A DNA stretch of 19,223 nucleotides, taken from an uncultured Dokdonia sp. (lineage in GTDB: Bacteria; Bacteroidota; Bacteroidia; Flavobacteriales; Flavobacteriaceae). Shown here one piece after another: positions 1 to 9,300 of this stretch. Each line of letters begins with the position of its first letter. Positions within the stretch are counted from its first letter, which is position 1. The position numbers and the translations under genes are program-made. The stretch lies in the NCBI GenBank assembly GCA_937124495.1, contig CAKZKZ010000921.1:1-19223 (forward strand), written 5' to 3'. The notes beneath the pieces were generated by a model. The model was not told where the DNA came from. It saw only the letters and a program-made list of their open reading frames with translations, and did no database searches.

Positions 1-951
1 TTTCCTATTTATTGGGCAGCTACAGCTTGGATAGCTATTTTTAATGGTACAGGAGCGATTTTAATGATTGCCATGCCAGAAACGCAAAACGTGTTCCAGC
101 TCCATACAGAATTTGGCGCGAGTATGGCAGCGCACTTTAGCAAGTTGGGCATACTGGACTCCCATAAAAGTAGAGGTGCCTTTGCAGGATTTTGGGACAC
201 GCTAGAGACCGATTTTAAGAGTGTAGCTGCTAGTGGCTGGAATGCAGAATTGATACCTGATGCCGCCATTTTACAGTCGCAGTTCTCAGAAGTGTTACAA
301 GAACTTGCAAACAATGAAAGCCGAAGGGATGAATTAGAAGCCCTCTTTGCTGAGGTGAATGCAATGGAAGATGAAGAGTTTGATGAAGAGGAAGCTATTG
401 TATTCCCAAAAGAGCGTTTAAAAGAATTTAAAGATCAACTCAAACAGCACAACGCAGAGATACGGGATGCCAAAAAAGAGATACGAGCCTTGAAAGTACG
501 TATAAAGGCAAATGCTTCTGCAAACGTACCTGCCGATGAGGCAGGAGTGTTAACAGCAGAACTAAAAGCCAAAGAAAAGCACCAAAACGAACACGAAAGG
601 TTGAAAGCTGGCATTGATACCAAACTCTTAGGCCATACTAATCTAGCAAATGAGCTGAAAGAATGCAAAGCGACTATTACAGAAATAAAAGCCAAAAAAG
701 AAAGCCTCGTTGCAAAAGCCAAAGAGAAAATCAAACCCGATGAAGCTAAAGAACTCATTTTAGCACGCTGGCAAAGTATTTTATACGATACGGTGATGGA
801 CTATGTAAACCGTTATGAGCGTGAACTCATAACACAACTAGAAACCCGCTTTGTAAAATATGAAACGACTTTGACGACCATCATTGATGAACGTACCAAA
901 GCTGCTAATGAGTTGGATCACTTTTTAATGGAATTGGGATATGAGGGATAG
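1..951 (+). CDS. hsdM: Type I restriction-modification DNA methyltransferase subunit HsdM, 3' part
   Basis: The reading frame is open from base 1, so this is the C-terminal 316 codons of a longer protein; the first in-frame ATG at 64 is probably internal. The SAM-binding and NPPY catalytic motifs lie outside the window. What remains is a charged, helical region (about residues 80-250 of the visible part, rich in E, K and A) typical of the HsdM tail that contacts HsdS, with the family-like stretches FAGFWDTLETDFKSVA and GWNAELIPDAAIL. The subunit would methylate adenine in the recognition site as part of the M2S complex. The last 11 bases overlap hsdS, which indicates translational coupling. 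The assignment rests on the C-terminal pattern plus the adjacent hsdS and the later hsdR in the same operon; no catalytic motif can be inspected here. Confidence 0.78.
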   Translation, partial: FPIYWAATAWIAIFNGTGAILMIAMPETQNVFQLHTEFGASMAAHFSKLGILDSHKSRGAFAGFWDTLETDFKSVAASGWNAELIPDAAILQSQFSEVLQELANNESRRDELEALFAEVNAMEDEEFDEEEAIVFPKERLKEFKDQLKQHNAEIRDAKKEIRALKVRIKANASANVPADEAGVLTAELKAKEKHQNEHERLKAGIDTKLLGHTNLANELKECKATITEIKAKKESLVAKAKEKIKPDEAKELILARWQSILYDTVMDYVNRYERELITQLETRFVKYETTLTTIIDERTKAANELDHFLMELGYEG

Positions 952-2245
952 TTGGGAAGTGAAAAGTGTTTTAGACTTGTGTAACGTAAAAGGTGGAAAG
1001 AGATTGCCAGCAGGAGAAGAATTTGATTTGGGTAAAACACCATTTCCTTATTTGAGAGTTACGAATATGGTTAATGGTTCAATAGATGATTCCGATCTGA
1101 AATATGTCAAGGTTGAAATAGAGCCGTTAATTAGAAATTATAAAATTTCAAAAAAGGACTTATACGTTACAATAGCAGGAACACTTGGGAAGTTTGGTTC
1201 TATTCCAAGTCATTTGGATAATGCACAGTTAACTGAAAATGCTGCTAAACTCTGTGATATCAACTTTGAGATAATTGATAAAAAGTACTTTAAGTACTAT
1301 CTTAATTCCCGTTTGATGGATAAGCAGATTTTTCGTGAAATTGGTGTTGGCGGTGGCGTTCCAAAACTAGCAATTCATAGGATTCAATCTCTCAAAGTTA
1401 ATTTGCCTAAGTTATTGAGTGAACAAAAAAAGATAGCTCAAATTTTAAGCACCTGTGATACGGTATTAGAACAAACCGAGGCAGCCATCGCAAAATATCA
1501 AGCCATTAAACAAGGGATGCTCCACGACCTCTTTACCCGTGGTATTGACCTTTCGACTGGGCAATTAAGAGAACCTTATAAAGATGCGCCAGATTTGTAT
1601 AAAGAGACAGAGTTGGGGTTTGTGCCTAAGGAGTGGGAGGTGAGAGTTGTGAAAAACTTATTGAAGTCTAATAAATTAATTACATATGGTATTGTTCAGC
1701 CTGGAGATTATATTAGTGATGGAGTCTATATGATCAGAAGTCAGGATTATACAAAAGGTTGGAATGGGATTGAGACCATTATGCAAGTTCATTCAAATAT
1801 TGACAAACCTTATGAAAGATCAAGAGTATATACAGGAGATATTCTAATAACAGTAGTTGGAGCAAACGTGGGAAGAATGGCTATTGTTCCAGATTTCTTA
1901 AACAAAGCGAATATCTCACGTTCAGTAGCTAGAATTTCTATTGATAGTGAAATCATTGATTCTAAATATTGTTATTATTATTTGAAAAGTCAAATAACTC
2001 AGATACTTTATGCAAATCAAGTAGGTGGAGCACAGCCAGTAATCAACTTGAAATCATTAGAATTATTCGAATTAGCATCACCTAAAGAAAAGAGAGAACA
2101 AATAGAAATATCAAAAAGAGTACAAAGTATAAATGATAAAATCTACGCCGAGCAGCAAACGCTAGCCAAGTACACGCAGTTAAAGGCTGGCTTAATGCAG
2201 GATTTATTGAGTGGTGTTGTTGGGGTTGAGGGGTTGATAGATTAA
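941..2245 (+). CDS. hsdS: Type I restriction-modification specificity subunit HsdS
   Basis: This 434-residue protein has the two-fold layout of HsdS. The first target recognition domain covers about residues 1-160. A helical spacer follows at about 160-205 (EQKKIAQILSTCDTVLEQ, then AIAKYQAIKQGMLHDLF). The second recognition domain is introduced by LGFVPKEWEV near 225. A second spacer helix lies at about 385-434 (TLAKYTQLKAGLMQDLLSG), and the AKY..K.G-DL pattern repeats between the two spacers. It determines the bipartite DNA target of the methylase and restriction complexes. The ATG at 941 lies inside the hsdM end (11-base overlap). The recognition domains are AT-rich, as is usual for exchangeable domains; the target sequence cannot be read from the protein. 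The next gene starts 11 bases after its stop. Confidence 0.95.
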   Translation: MRDSWEVKSVLDLCNVKGGKRLPAGEEFDLGKTPFPYLRVTNMVNGSIDDSDLKYVKVEIEPLIRNYKISKKDLYVTIAGTLGKFGSIPSHLDNAQLTENAAKLCDINFEIIDKKYFKYYLNSRLMDKQIFREIGVGGGVPKLAIHRIQSLKVNLPKLLSEQKKIAQILSTCDTVLEQTEAAIAKYQAIKQGMLHDLFTRGIDLSTGQLREPYKDAPDLYKETELGFVPKEWEVRVVKNLLKSNKLITYGIVQPGDYISDGVYMIRSQDYTKGWNGIETIMQVHSNIDKPYERSRVYTGDILITVVGANVGRMAIVPDFLNKANISRSVARISIDSEIIDSKYCYYYLKSQITQILYANQVGGAQPVINLKSLELFELASPKEKREQIEISKRVQSINDKIYAEQQTLAKYTQLKAGLMQDLLSGVVGVEGLID

Positions 2246-2256
2246 AAATAAAATTA

Positions 2257-3237
2257 ATGGAGCAAGAAAAAATATTAGCATTTATAGACTTATTGGGCTT
2301 TAGTAGAATGGTCTCTCTTGACCAAGAGAAGGCAAGAATAGTTTTAAATGATTTCTACAATGTGTCTTGGAGAATTATTAGAAATAATTCATTAGTAAAA
2401 GGAACTTTGATGTCAGACAGTCTATTACTTTATGGGGAGAATAGAACAGCTACCTTAAATTGTCTTTCAGATATTTATAGAGAATGCTTTAGAAAGAACA
2501 CCGAGCATGAAGATTTAGGGAAAGACTTTTTTCTATTATTAAGAGGCGCAGTAAGTGAAGGCTTTGTACATCTTGAAGACAGAAGTACATCGCCTAATTT
2601 AGATAAAAATTTTATTGTAAGTCCTGCATTGGTTCACTCAGCAAAATTAGAATCTATAGTAAAAGGATCTCGCTTATTAGTAGCTGTAAATGACAATGAT
2701 CCTGCACAGGATAGAGGTTATAATTGGAATAATGATTTAAAGAGTTTACTCTACCCTGCTTCGTCCATCAAATATATGGAAGGGTACAGCTATACAGATG
2801 CATTATGGTTTAGGGATGAAAGCAAAGAAATTAGCCTACAAAGAACTGAAGTAGAAGAGCTATTGGTAATTGCATTCAAATTAGTAAAGGATAATGCAAC
2901 AAACCCTAAAGTTATTGAACAGCATATACAAACGCTACGCATAGGACTTTTGAGCTACATTAAATTTTTAGATTCAGATAACGATCTTATTTTAAAAGAG
3001 CTTCTTGAGAATTATACTTCAAGTCAGTATTGGTTACTCTGGATAACAATGATGGAAATGATCACTGGAGGATTTGATTCTTGGCGGTATGAAGGTTCTA
3101 AAGAAATAGTCAATTTTTATACAAAAGCATCCTTAGAAAAAGGATGGATTGAAGTAATCAAAGAGCTAAACAAAGAGGAACAAAAACATCTAAAAAATAC
3201 ATTTAAAGAATTTTTGAAAATGCTTGAATTACGTTGA
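2257..3237 (+). CDS. Putative diverged class III nucleotide cyclase-like protein in a restriction operon
   Basis: I do not recognise a named family, but the first 145 or so residues line up with class III nucleotidyl cyclases. FIDLLGFS (D11) matches the FADIVGFT metal-binding motif. VKGTLMSDSLLLYG (K48, D54) matches the IKTIGDAIMAVFG segment holding the base-contact lysine and second metal aspartate. LLLRGAVSEG (95-103) matches the RIGIHTG strand, and SPALVHSAKLE (123-133) matches GDAVNLAARLE, followed by a strand LLVAV. In that last motif the catalytic Asn and Arg positions carry Val127 and Lys131, so activity may be lost or altered. The C-terminal 175 residues look helical and are unassigned. 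The gene lies 11 bases after hsdS and 10 bases before the preferred mcrB start, so it belongs to the operon. A signalling or regulatory role in defence is inference. The cyclase fold is my reading by eye, without any alignment tool. Confidence 0.5.
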   Translation: MEQEKILAFIDLLGFSRMVSLDQEKARIVLNDFYNVSWRIIRNNSLVKGTLMSDSLLLYGENRTATLNCLSDIYRECFRKNTEHEDLGKDFFLLLRGAVSEGFVHLEDRSTSPNLDKNFIVSPALVHSAKLESIVKGSRLLVAVNDNDPAQDRGYNWNNDLKSLLYPASSIKYMEGYSYTDALWFRDESKEISLQRTEVEELLVIAFKLVKDNATNPKVIEQHIQTLRIGLLSYIKFLDSDNDLILKELLENYTSSQYWLLWITMMEMITGGFDSWRYEGSKEIVNFYTKASLEKGWIEVIKELNKEEQKHLKNTFKEFLKMLELR

Positions 3238-3247
3238 AAATAAGAAT

Positions 3248-4924
3248 ATGAGTCAATTAACCAACATCTATAGATATTTAATTACTAACCGCATTCACGA
3301 ACGCCAACAATGGCGAAATGAATATGAAGATATTGTTCAACGAATATCTAATTTAAGAGGTGTTTTTCAAAACAATCTGACCTATGATTTAGACCAACCA
3401 GAGTTGTACAATAGCTCTCATACTTTTAAAGATAAAGAAGATTTATTTTGGCGAATGTTTGCAAATAAAAGCAATGGTGTTTCTAGCAATGGGCAATCGG
3501 TTTTCAGTCATAATAGCAGAAGCAAAGTAATAAATGACCCTAGTTTTCTGCAAGCTTTTAAAAATTTAATTCTAGACCCTAGCCTACAAAACCACAATGA
3601 TTTCGAAATTATTTGGAAGCAAAAAGTTGGTCAAAATAATCCTGTACAAACGAATCGGGCAACGGCTGCCTGTACATTAGATGTCACTAGTACAGTAGAT
3701 TCTGGGAAGTTTAATCAAGTTTTTGGGTGGCTCACTAGAAAAAATTTAATTTCCATTTATACTGGTAACAATAATTGGTACGAGAAAAACATTTTTGTGG
3801 TAAACCAATTAAGAACTGCTCTAAATGGTATTAACAGTAATGATCAATATTGGTGTAATATTTTTTACTGGGAAATGTATGAAAATCTCGCCAATCCTTT
3901 TAACTTAAAAAAACAACTGGTGAAGTATGGCGCTCCTGGTACAGGTAAAACCTATAAAGCAAAAGAAGTGTCAAATATGCAATTTGCTATTTGGAAAGAG
4001 GAATATAATGCAAGCACAGAAACTTATGACGAGGTTCATAAAGTGGTTCAGTTTCACCCGTCATATTCTTATGAAGACTTTATGGAAGGATTGCGTCCTG
4101 TATTAGATGCCAATAATCAAGCACATCTACAATTGGTCAATGGAATTTTTAAAACAATGTGTATCGCTGCTGGTAAATGGGAGGTTAATGTCGCACCATT
4201 AATGATAAAGGGCGAGCTTGACGGTAAGAAATGGGAACAATTAGATATTAATGATTTATTGCCGCATAAAGCTAAGCTAGATAATATGCTCTGGGATTAT
4301 ATTTTTAATACAGCTGACAAAACTATAAAGCTCACAGAAATAATTCCACCATATTTTATCATTATCGATGAAATTAATAGAGCAGAATTGAGTCGAGTTT
4401 TTGGAGAGTTGATGTACTGTTTGGAGTATCGAGGTATCAATGGCGCTATTGAAACACAGTATAATCAATTAAATACAACGCAGACTGGAATGATAAAGTT
4501 AGGCGGTACTTATAAATTTTTTGTACCTCATAACTTATTTGTTATTGGGACGATGAACACAGTAGACAGGAGTGTAGAAAGTTTTGATTTCGCATTACGT
4601 CGTCGTTTTAGATGGGAAGAAGTTAAACCAAGCATTGGCTTGTTAAGATATCATTTGCAAGGTAATAATCAAAATTGGGTAAGCCTCGCTGATAATCTTA
4701 GAAAACTTAATGAAGCAATAGAGAAAGAGCCATTATTGGGTAAAGACTTTTGTATAGGCCACGCTTATTTAATGGACTTGGGATATGCGTCTAATACAAC
4801 CTACGCTGATGTACGTAAATTAATATGGGAAGATAGTATTTCACCATTATTAGAAGAGTACGTTAGAGGAACCGGAAGAGAACAAGAGATTTTAAAAACA
4901 TTTGCTAAAAGCTTCGGAGTTTAA
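3248..4924 (+). CDS. mcrB: McrB-like AAA+ GTPase of a modification-dependent restriction system
   Basis: The protein is 558 residues from the ATG at 3248. That start is preferred over an in-frame ATG at 3224 because the latter overlaps the upstream gene by 14 bases and adds only eight residues. The C-terminal half is a McrB-type AAA+ module: Walker A GAPGTGKT (228-235), the McrB-typical VVQFHPSYSYEDFMEGLRP after it, Walker B IIIDEINRAE with D374/E375, the signature MNTVDRS (436-442; the family usually has MNTADRS), and an arginine-rich RRRFRW sensor region. The N-terminal 200 residues have no recognisable domain; in this family that part usually binds modified DNA. It would form a GTP-driven hexamer that activates McrC, encoded three bases downstream. 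Its position between hsdS and hsdR is unusual. Confidence 0.92.
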   Translation: MSQLTNIYRYLITNRIHERQQWRNEYEDIVQRISNLRGVFQNNLTYDLDQPELYNSSHTFKDKEDLFWRMFANKSNGVSSNGQSVFSHNSRSKVINDPSFLQAFKNLILDPSLQNHNDFEIIWKQKVGQNNPVQTNRATAACTLDVTSTVDSGKFNQVFGWLTRKNLISIYTGNNNWYEKNIFVVNQLRTALNGINSNDQYWCNIFYWEMYENLANPFNLKKQLVKYGAPGTGKTYKAKEVSNMQFAIWKEEYNASTETYDEVHKVVQFHPSYSYEDFMEGLRPVLDANNQAHLQLVNGIFKTMCIAAGKWEVNVAPLMIKGELDGKKWEQLDINDLLPHKAKLDNMLWDYIFNTADKTIKLTEIIPPYFIIIDEINRAELSRVFGELMYCLEYRGINGAIETQYNQLNTTQTGMIKLGGTYKFFVPHNLFVIGTMNTVDRSVESFDFALRRRFRWEEVKPSIGLLRYHLQGNNQNWVSLADNLRKLNEAIEKEPLLGKDFCIGHAYLMDLGYASNTTYADVRKLIWEDSISPLLEEYVRGTGREQEILKTFAKSFGV

Positions 4925-4927
4925 TTA

Positions 4928-6328
4928 ATGGAGAATTGGCTCTCAAATATCATAAAAAACGGTACTTTAGTTGATAATCAGCATTATAATGTATGTGATG
5001 GCCTTTTATTGTCAACGGGATATAATTCAGAAATAAGATTAAAAGCGAGAGCAAAAAGGGAACACACAAAAATTTGGAATGATAATGAAAGTGTTTGGTG
5101 GTTTTTATTTGAAAATACTTCAATCATAAACGCTCAATTAACCAAAAAAGAAGAATTAAAACTTGTTCTATTTAATGAAAAAGAATATGAACATAATAGC
5201 GATGATAATCTTTTAACTGTTACAGGATACAATGCGTATAATTTTTCTGCTCAATCTGGCAATATTATAGGGTATTTGAAGAAAGGTAATTATGCTATAA
5301 AAATAAGTTCAAGATTTGGAGATTTCTTTTTAAAATATATCATTGCTGATGCAGATGGATTTTTAGAAATTGAAAAATATGGAGGTCAGCAAAATGAAGA
5401 AGGATTTGAATGGTTATTAATTTACCTCTGGAAAATTAAATTAAAAAAAGCATTACGATTAGGATTACCCAAACAATATGTTTCAAAAACTAGAATACTA
5501 AATAAAGTAAGAGGAACTGTACATGCAGCAGATTATTTTCTAACAAAGGAGCAAGCAAAGTATAAATGTGGTTATAGAGAACATAGTTATAACAATGATG
5601 CTGTAAGGTTGATTGCTTCTGTTTTTGAATTATTGAAAGGTAATACTCTTCTAAGCGATATGCACCAGATACGCAGTTCTTTTTTAATAGCGAAAGAAGG
5701 TACAAGACCTAATAAAAGGGAATTGTTGGCAACTAAAAAAGTGACTAACCCATTTTACAAAGAATATAATGATGTCATCACTTTATCTAAACGTATAATC
5801 AAAAATGATGTAGCCACTTTTGGAGAACTATCAGATACGAGTGCGTTCTTATTTGATGTTTCTATGCTCTTTGAGTATTTCATTAAAAAGCTATTATCAA
5901 GAAATGGTTTTATGATGATGTCTAAATTTAATGATGCACTGACGATTGAAACAGGAACATATCAAAGAAAAATAGAACCAGACCTTTTGTTTGAAGACGA
6001 CAATGGATTTTATGTTTTTGATGTAAAGTATAAGTCGTTTGATAAAAGGTATGGAGTAAAGAGAGAGGACTTATTTCAATTGCACACCTATATTGGTCAG
6101 TATGGTAATCGTAATACCATTAATGGTAGTGGCTTTATTTATCCTTCGAGAGAAAAAGAGAACAAAATAATATCGAGAACAATAAATACGATGGGAGTTA
6201 ACATTCCTTTTCATATTTGTTTGTTGTCAATTCCAGAAGAGAAAGATGGCAAGCTTTTTAATAAGTTGTTCAAATCAAAGTGCGAGGAATTCGTAACGAC
6301 ATTGAAACAACGACTGAATACAAAATAA
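4928..6328 (+). CDS. mcrC: McrC-like PD-(D/E)xK nuclease subunit of the McrBC system
   Basis: This 466-residue protein starts three bases after the mcrB stop. The nuclease core is visible in the C-terminal third: KIEPDLLFEDDNGFYVFDVKYK gives D352, D365 and K367, the PD-(D/E)xK metal-binding and catalytic set, followed by a conserved-looking helix FQLHTYIGQYG. The N-terminal two thirds contain segments usual for McrC, including the motif around RILNKVRGTV near residue 195. It is the endonuclease that cleaves DNA once the McrB ring is loaded on modified sites and translocates. Base composition is low in G+C in parts: bases 5161-5220 hold 14 G/C of 60. It is followed at one base distance by hsdR. 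Confidence 0.88.
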   Translation: MENWLSNIIKNGTLVDNQHYNVCDGLLLSTGYNSEIRLKARAKREHTKIWNDNESVWWFLFENTSIINAQLTKKEELKLVLFNEKEYEHNSDDNLLTVTGYNAYNFSAQSGNIIGYLKKGNYAIKISSRFGDFFLKYIIADADGFLEIEKYGGQQNEEGFEWLLIYLWKIKLKKALRLGLPKQYVSKTRILNKVRGTVHAADYFLTKEQAKYKCGYREHSYNNDAVRLIASVFELLKGNTLLSDMHQIRSSFLIAKEGTRPNKRELLATKKVTNPFYKEYNDVITLSKRIIKNDVATFGELSDTSAFLFDVSMLFEYFIKKLLSRNGFMMMSKFNDALTIETGTYQRKIEPDLLFEDDNGFYVFDVKYKSFDKRYGVKREDLFQLHTYIGQYGNRNTINGSGFIYPSREKENKIISRTINTMGVNIPFHICLLSIPEEKDGKLFNKLFKSKCEEFVTTLKQRLNTK

Positions 6329-6329
6329 T

Positions 6330-9300
6330 ATGGCAGAATATATAAACGTAGAGAAACCTTTTTTAGAGAAGCTTCGGGAAATAGGATGGGATGTGATAGA
6401 TCACGGAGCTTTTGGTATTCCGCAAGATCCTGCTAGTAGTTTACGGAGTAGCTTTAAAGAAGTAACCCTAAAACAAACGTTTATAGATACTCTTCAAATT
6501 ATAAATCCTTGGCTCACTACAAAGCAAAGTGAAGATGTATATACTACTGTAATTTCCGCTGAAAAATCTGGACAGTCTCTATTAGAAGCCAATAAAGAAG
6601 TTTTTGATCGTTTAGTAGGCACCACCAAAACGACCGTAGCTCAAAATGAAACCACAGGAGAGCAAGATGCTCTCGTAAAAATCATAGATTTTGAGAATTG
6701 GGAAAATAATACGTTTACAGCTATTAATCAGTTTAGAATAGTGACGCCTGGAGGACCAAGACAAGGGATTATTCCAGATATTGTGTTATTTGTAAATGGC
6801 TTGCCCTTTGGTGTTGTCGAGTGTAAAGATGTGGGTGTCGCAGATCCTATATCAAGCAGTATTGACCAAATTATGAGGTATGCAAATACACGTGAAGATG
6901 ATTTTGGAACAAAAGAAGGAGAAGAACGCTTATTTCATTACAACCTATTGTGCATCGCTACACATGGCGAAGAAGCGCGTATAGGGACTATTACTGGAGA
7001 TTATGAGTATTATTTAAACTGGAAAGATATCTTCCCAGAAATATATCGCTCGTTTGATATTGATAATTACGCGGAAGAAGAAGAGATACGCTATGGTGCT
7101 AATGGTTTGAATAATGTGCCTAAAGTGCGACAAGAAGTAGTCATTGCAGGATTGCTTAATAAAGAAATACTAGTAGATGTATTACGCCATTTTTCCATCT
7201 TTATGGAAATCAAAGAAGGTGTGCTTATTAAAGTAGTATGTCGTTATCAGCAGTATCGTGCGGTAGGTAAAATATTAGAACGCTTACGCGAAAGTGGCTC
7301 TGGTCAAGATCGCTCTGGGGTGGTTTGGCACACGCAGGGTTCTGGAAAATCGTTAACGATGGTTTTTTTGGTTAGAAAACTACGTTCTCAAAAAGATCTT
7401 AAAGATTTAAAAGTCATTATGACCGTAGATAGGATTGACCTCGAAAGTCAACTGTCTAACACGGCTAAATTGACCAATGAGTTTAAAGAAAGTAATGTGG
7501 TGAAAGCACGTAAAGAATTAGTGCCTAAACTGAGTAATGATTCGTCAGACCTCAACATGGTAATGATTCACAAGTTTGTGCAAGATGAGTTGAAGCATAG
7601 CAAAGCGTTAATGCAAGCTTTTGTGAAAGAAGGAGAAGTGCCCGAGTTCAAACCTTTTGAAATCGTCAATAGAAGTGAGCGCATTGTCATTTTAATAGAT
7701 GAAGCACACAGGTCACAAGGTGGTGATATGGGTGATAATCTGTTTGCTGCGTTTCCAAATGCCGCAAAAATTGCTTTTACAGGAACCCCATTATTAACAG
7801 AAAGACACAAACAAAAAACACATGAGCGTTTTGGTGGTTCAGGGGAGTTCATTGATACCTATAAAATTAGAGAAGCAGTAGATGATCGCGCTACCTTAGA
7901 TATAATTTACATCGGTAAAACAAGCAAGGATAATATTAAATCCAAAAAAGCTTTTGATGCCGAGTTTGAAGATGTTTTTAAAGAGCAAACCCAAGAAGAA
8001 AAAACAGAAATCCAAAGACGTTACGGTACCATGCAAGCGTATCTGGAAAATATGGATAGGCTAAAAAAAATAGCCAAAAATTTAGTAAATCATTACATAA
8101 AAGACATCTTACCTAACGGCTACAAAGCAATGGTGGTGGCAAGCTCTGTATTAGCAGCAGCAAGATACCAACGCTTGATAGAAATAGCTATCGATGAGCG
8201 ATTAGAAGAAGAACGCAATAAACCACAACCAGATGAACAGCTTATAGAGCAGATTGCCTTTCTAGAAGCCTGTACTGTTGTGACTAAGCAAGATAATAAT
8301 GAGCAAGGTTTTATAAGCGAAGCGAGAAACAAAGCCAAAGAGTACAAAGCAGTTGATAACTTCAAAAAAGACTTTGATTATACAAAAGATGCTGCGGGTC
8401 AATATGAGAAGCCTAAAACGGGCGTTGCCTTTTTATGTGTTTGTGATAAATTACTCACAGGATTTGATGCGCCTATTGCACAGGTAATGTATCTAGATAA
8501 AAGTTTGCGAGAGCACGACTTATTACAAGCAATCGCCAGAGTCAACAGAACAAAAGGAACTAAAAGCCATGGGATATTAGTAGATTACTACGGAGTGTCT
8601 AATAATCTAAAAGAAGCACTCAATATTTGGGGAGCAGAAGATGAAGAAGATATAAAAGAACTCTTGGCCTATTTTAAAGATATCGATCAAGAAATTCCAG
8701 TTTTAGAGGCTCGTTATAATAGAATGATTCAACTGTTTGAAGATAGAGGTATTGCAGACTTTAAAAAGTTCGCTGAGCAAAAAATGGAGAATAAAGGCAT
8801 AGAATTTCAATTGGCTGAAGATTGTATAGAACTAGCGGCTTCGGTTCCCTTTAGAGCACAGTTCGACACCTATTTAAAGGCATTTTTTGACAGCTTGGAT
8901 CTGTTATTTCATTCTGAAATTGCACATCGATATTACATTCCTGCAAAACGATTTGGATACCTTTTAGTACGTATTAGAAATCGTTATAAAGATGCCTCTT
9001 TAGATTTAAAATGGGCAAAGCCAAAGGTGCGCAAGATGATTGATACGTATCTTGAAACACTAGGAATAGATAGTCGTGTAGCTCCCGTAAGTTTGCTGTC
9101 GCCTCAATTTATGGGTGATGTCAATAATCTTGGGGATAATCCTAAGACTAAGGCGAGTGAAATGGAGCACGCCATACGAAGACATATTAAGGTGAACCTT
9201 GATAAAGATCCTGTGTTGTATAAACGTTTCTTAAAAAAGATGGAAGAAATCTTAGAACGTTATAAAGATAACTGGCAGTTAATCGTAGACGGCCTGATTG

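Noticed and set aside
435..758. Long antisense frame inside hsdM (minus strand)
   Set aside because: It mirrors the codon bias of the Lys/Glu/Ala-rich coiled region of hsdM and shows no family motif; other antisense frames in the operon were dropped for the same reason.
2257..3237. Calling this gene a Pycsar uridylate cyclase
   Set aside because: The catalytic Asn/Arg positions are not kept and no TIR or transmembrane effector gene is adjacent; only a cyclase-like fold is supported by eye.
3224..3247. Upstream ATG as the start of mcrB
   Set aside because: It overlaps the previous gene and adds eight residues without family character; the ATG at 3248 fits the tight operon spacing better.
7281..7297. 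Extra copy of the GCTTTCGCGAAAGC motif in hsdR
   Set aside because: It has two mismatches that break the palindrome and sits in a conserved coding region; likely chance.
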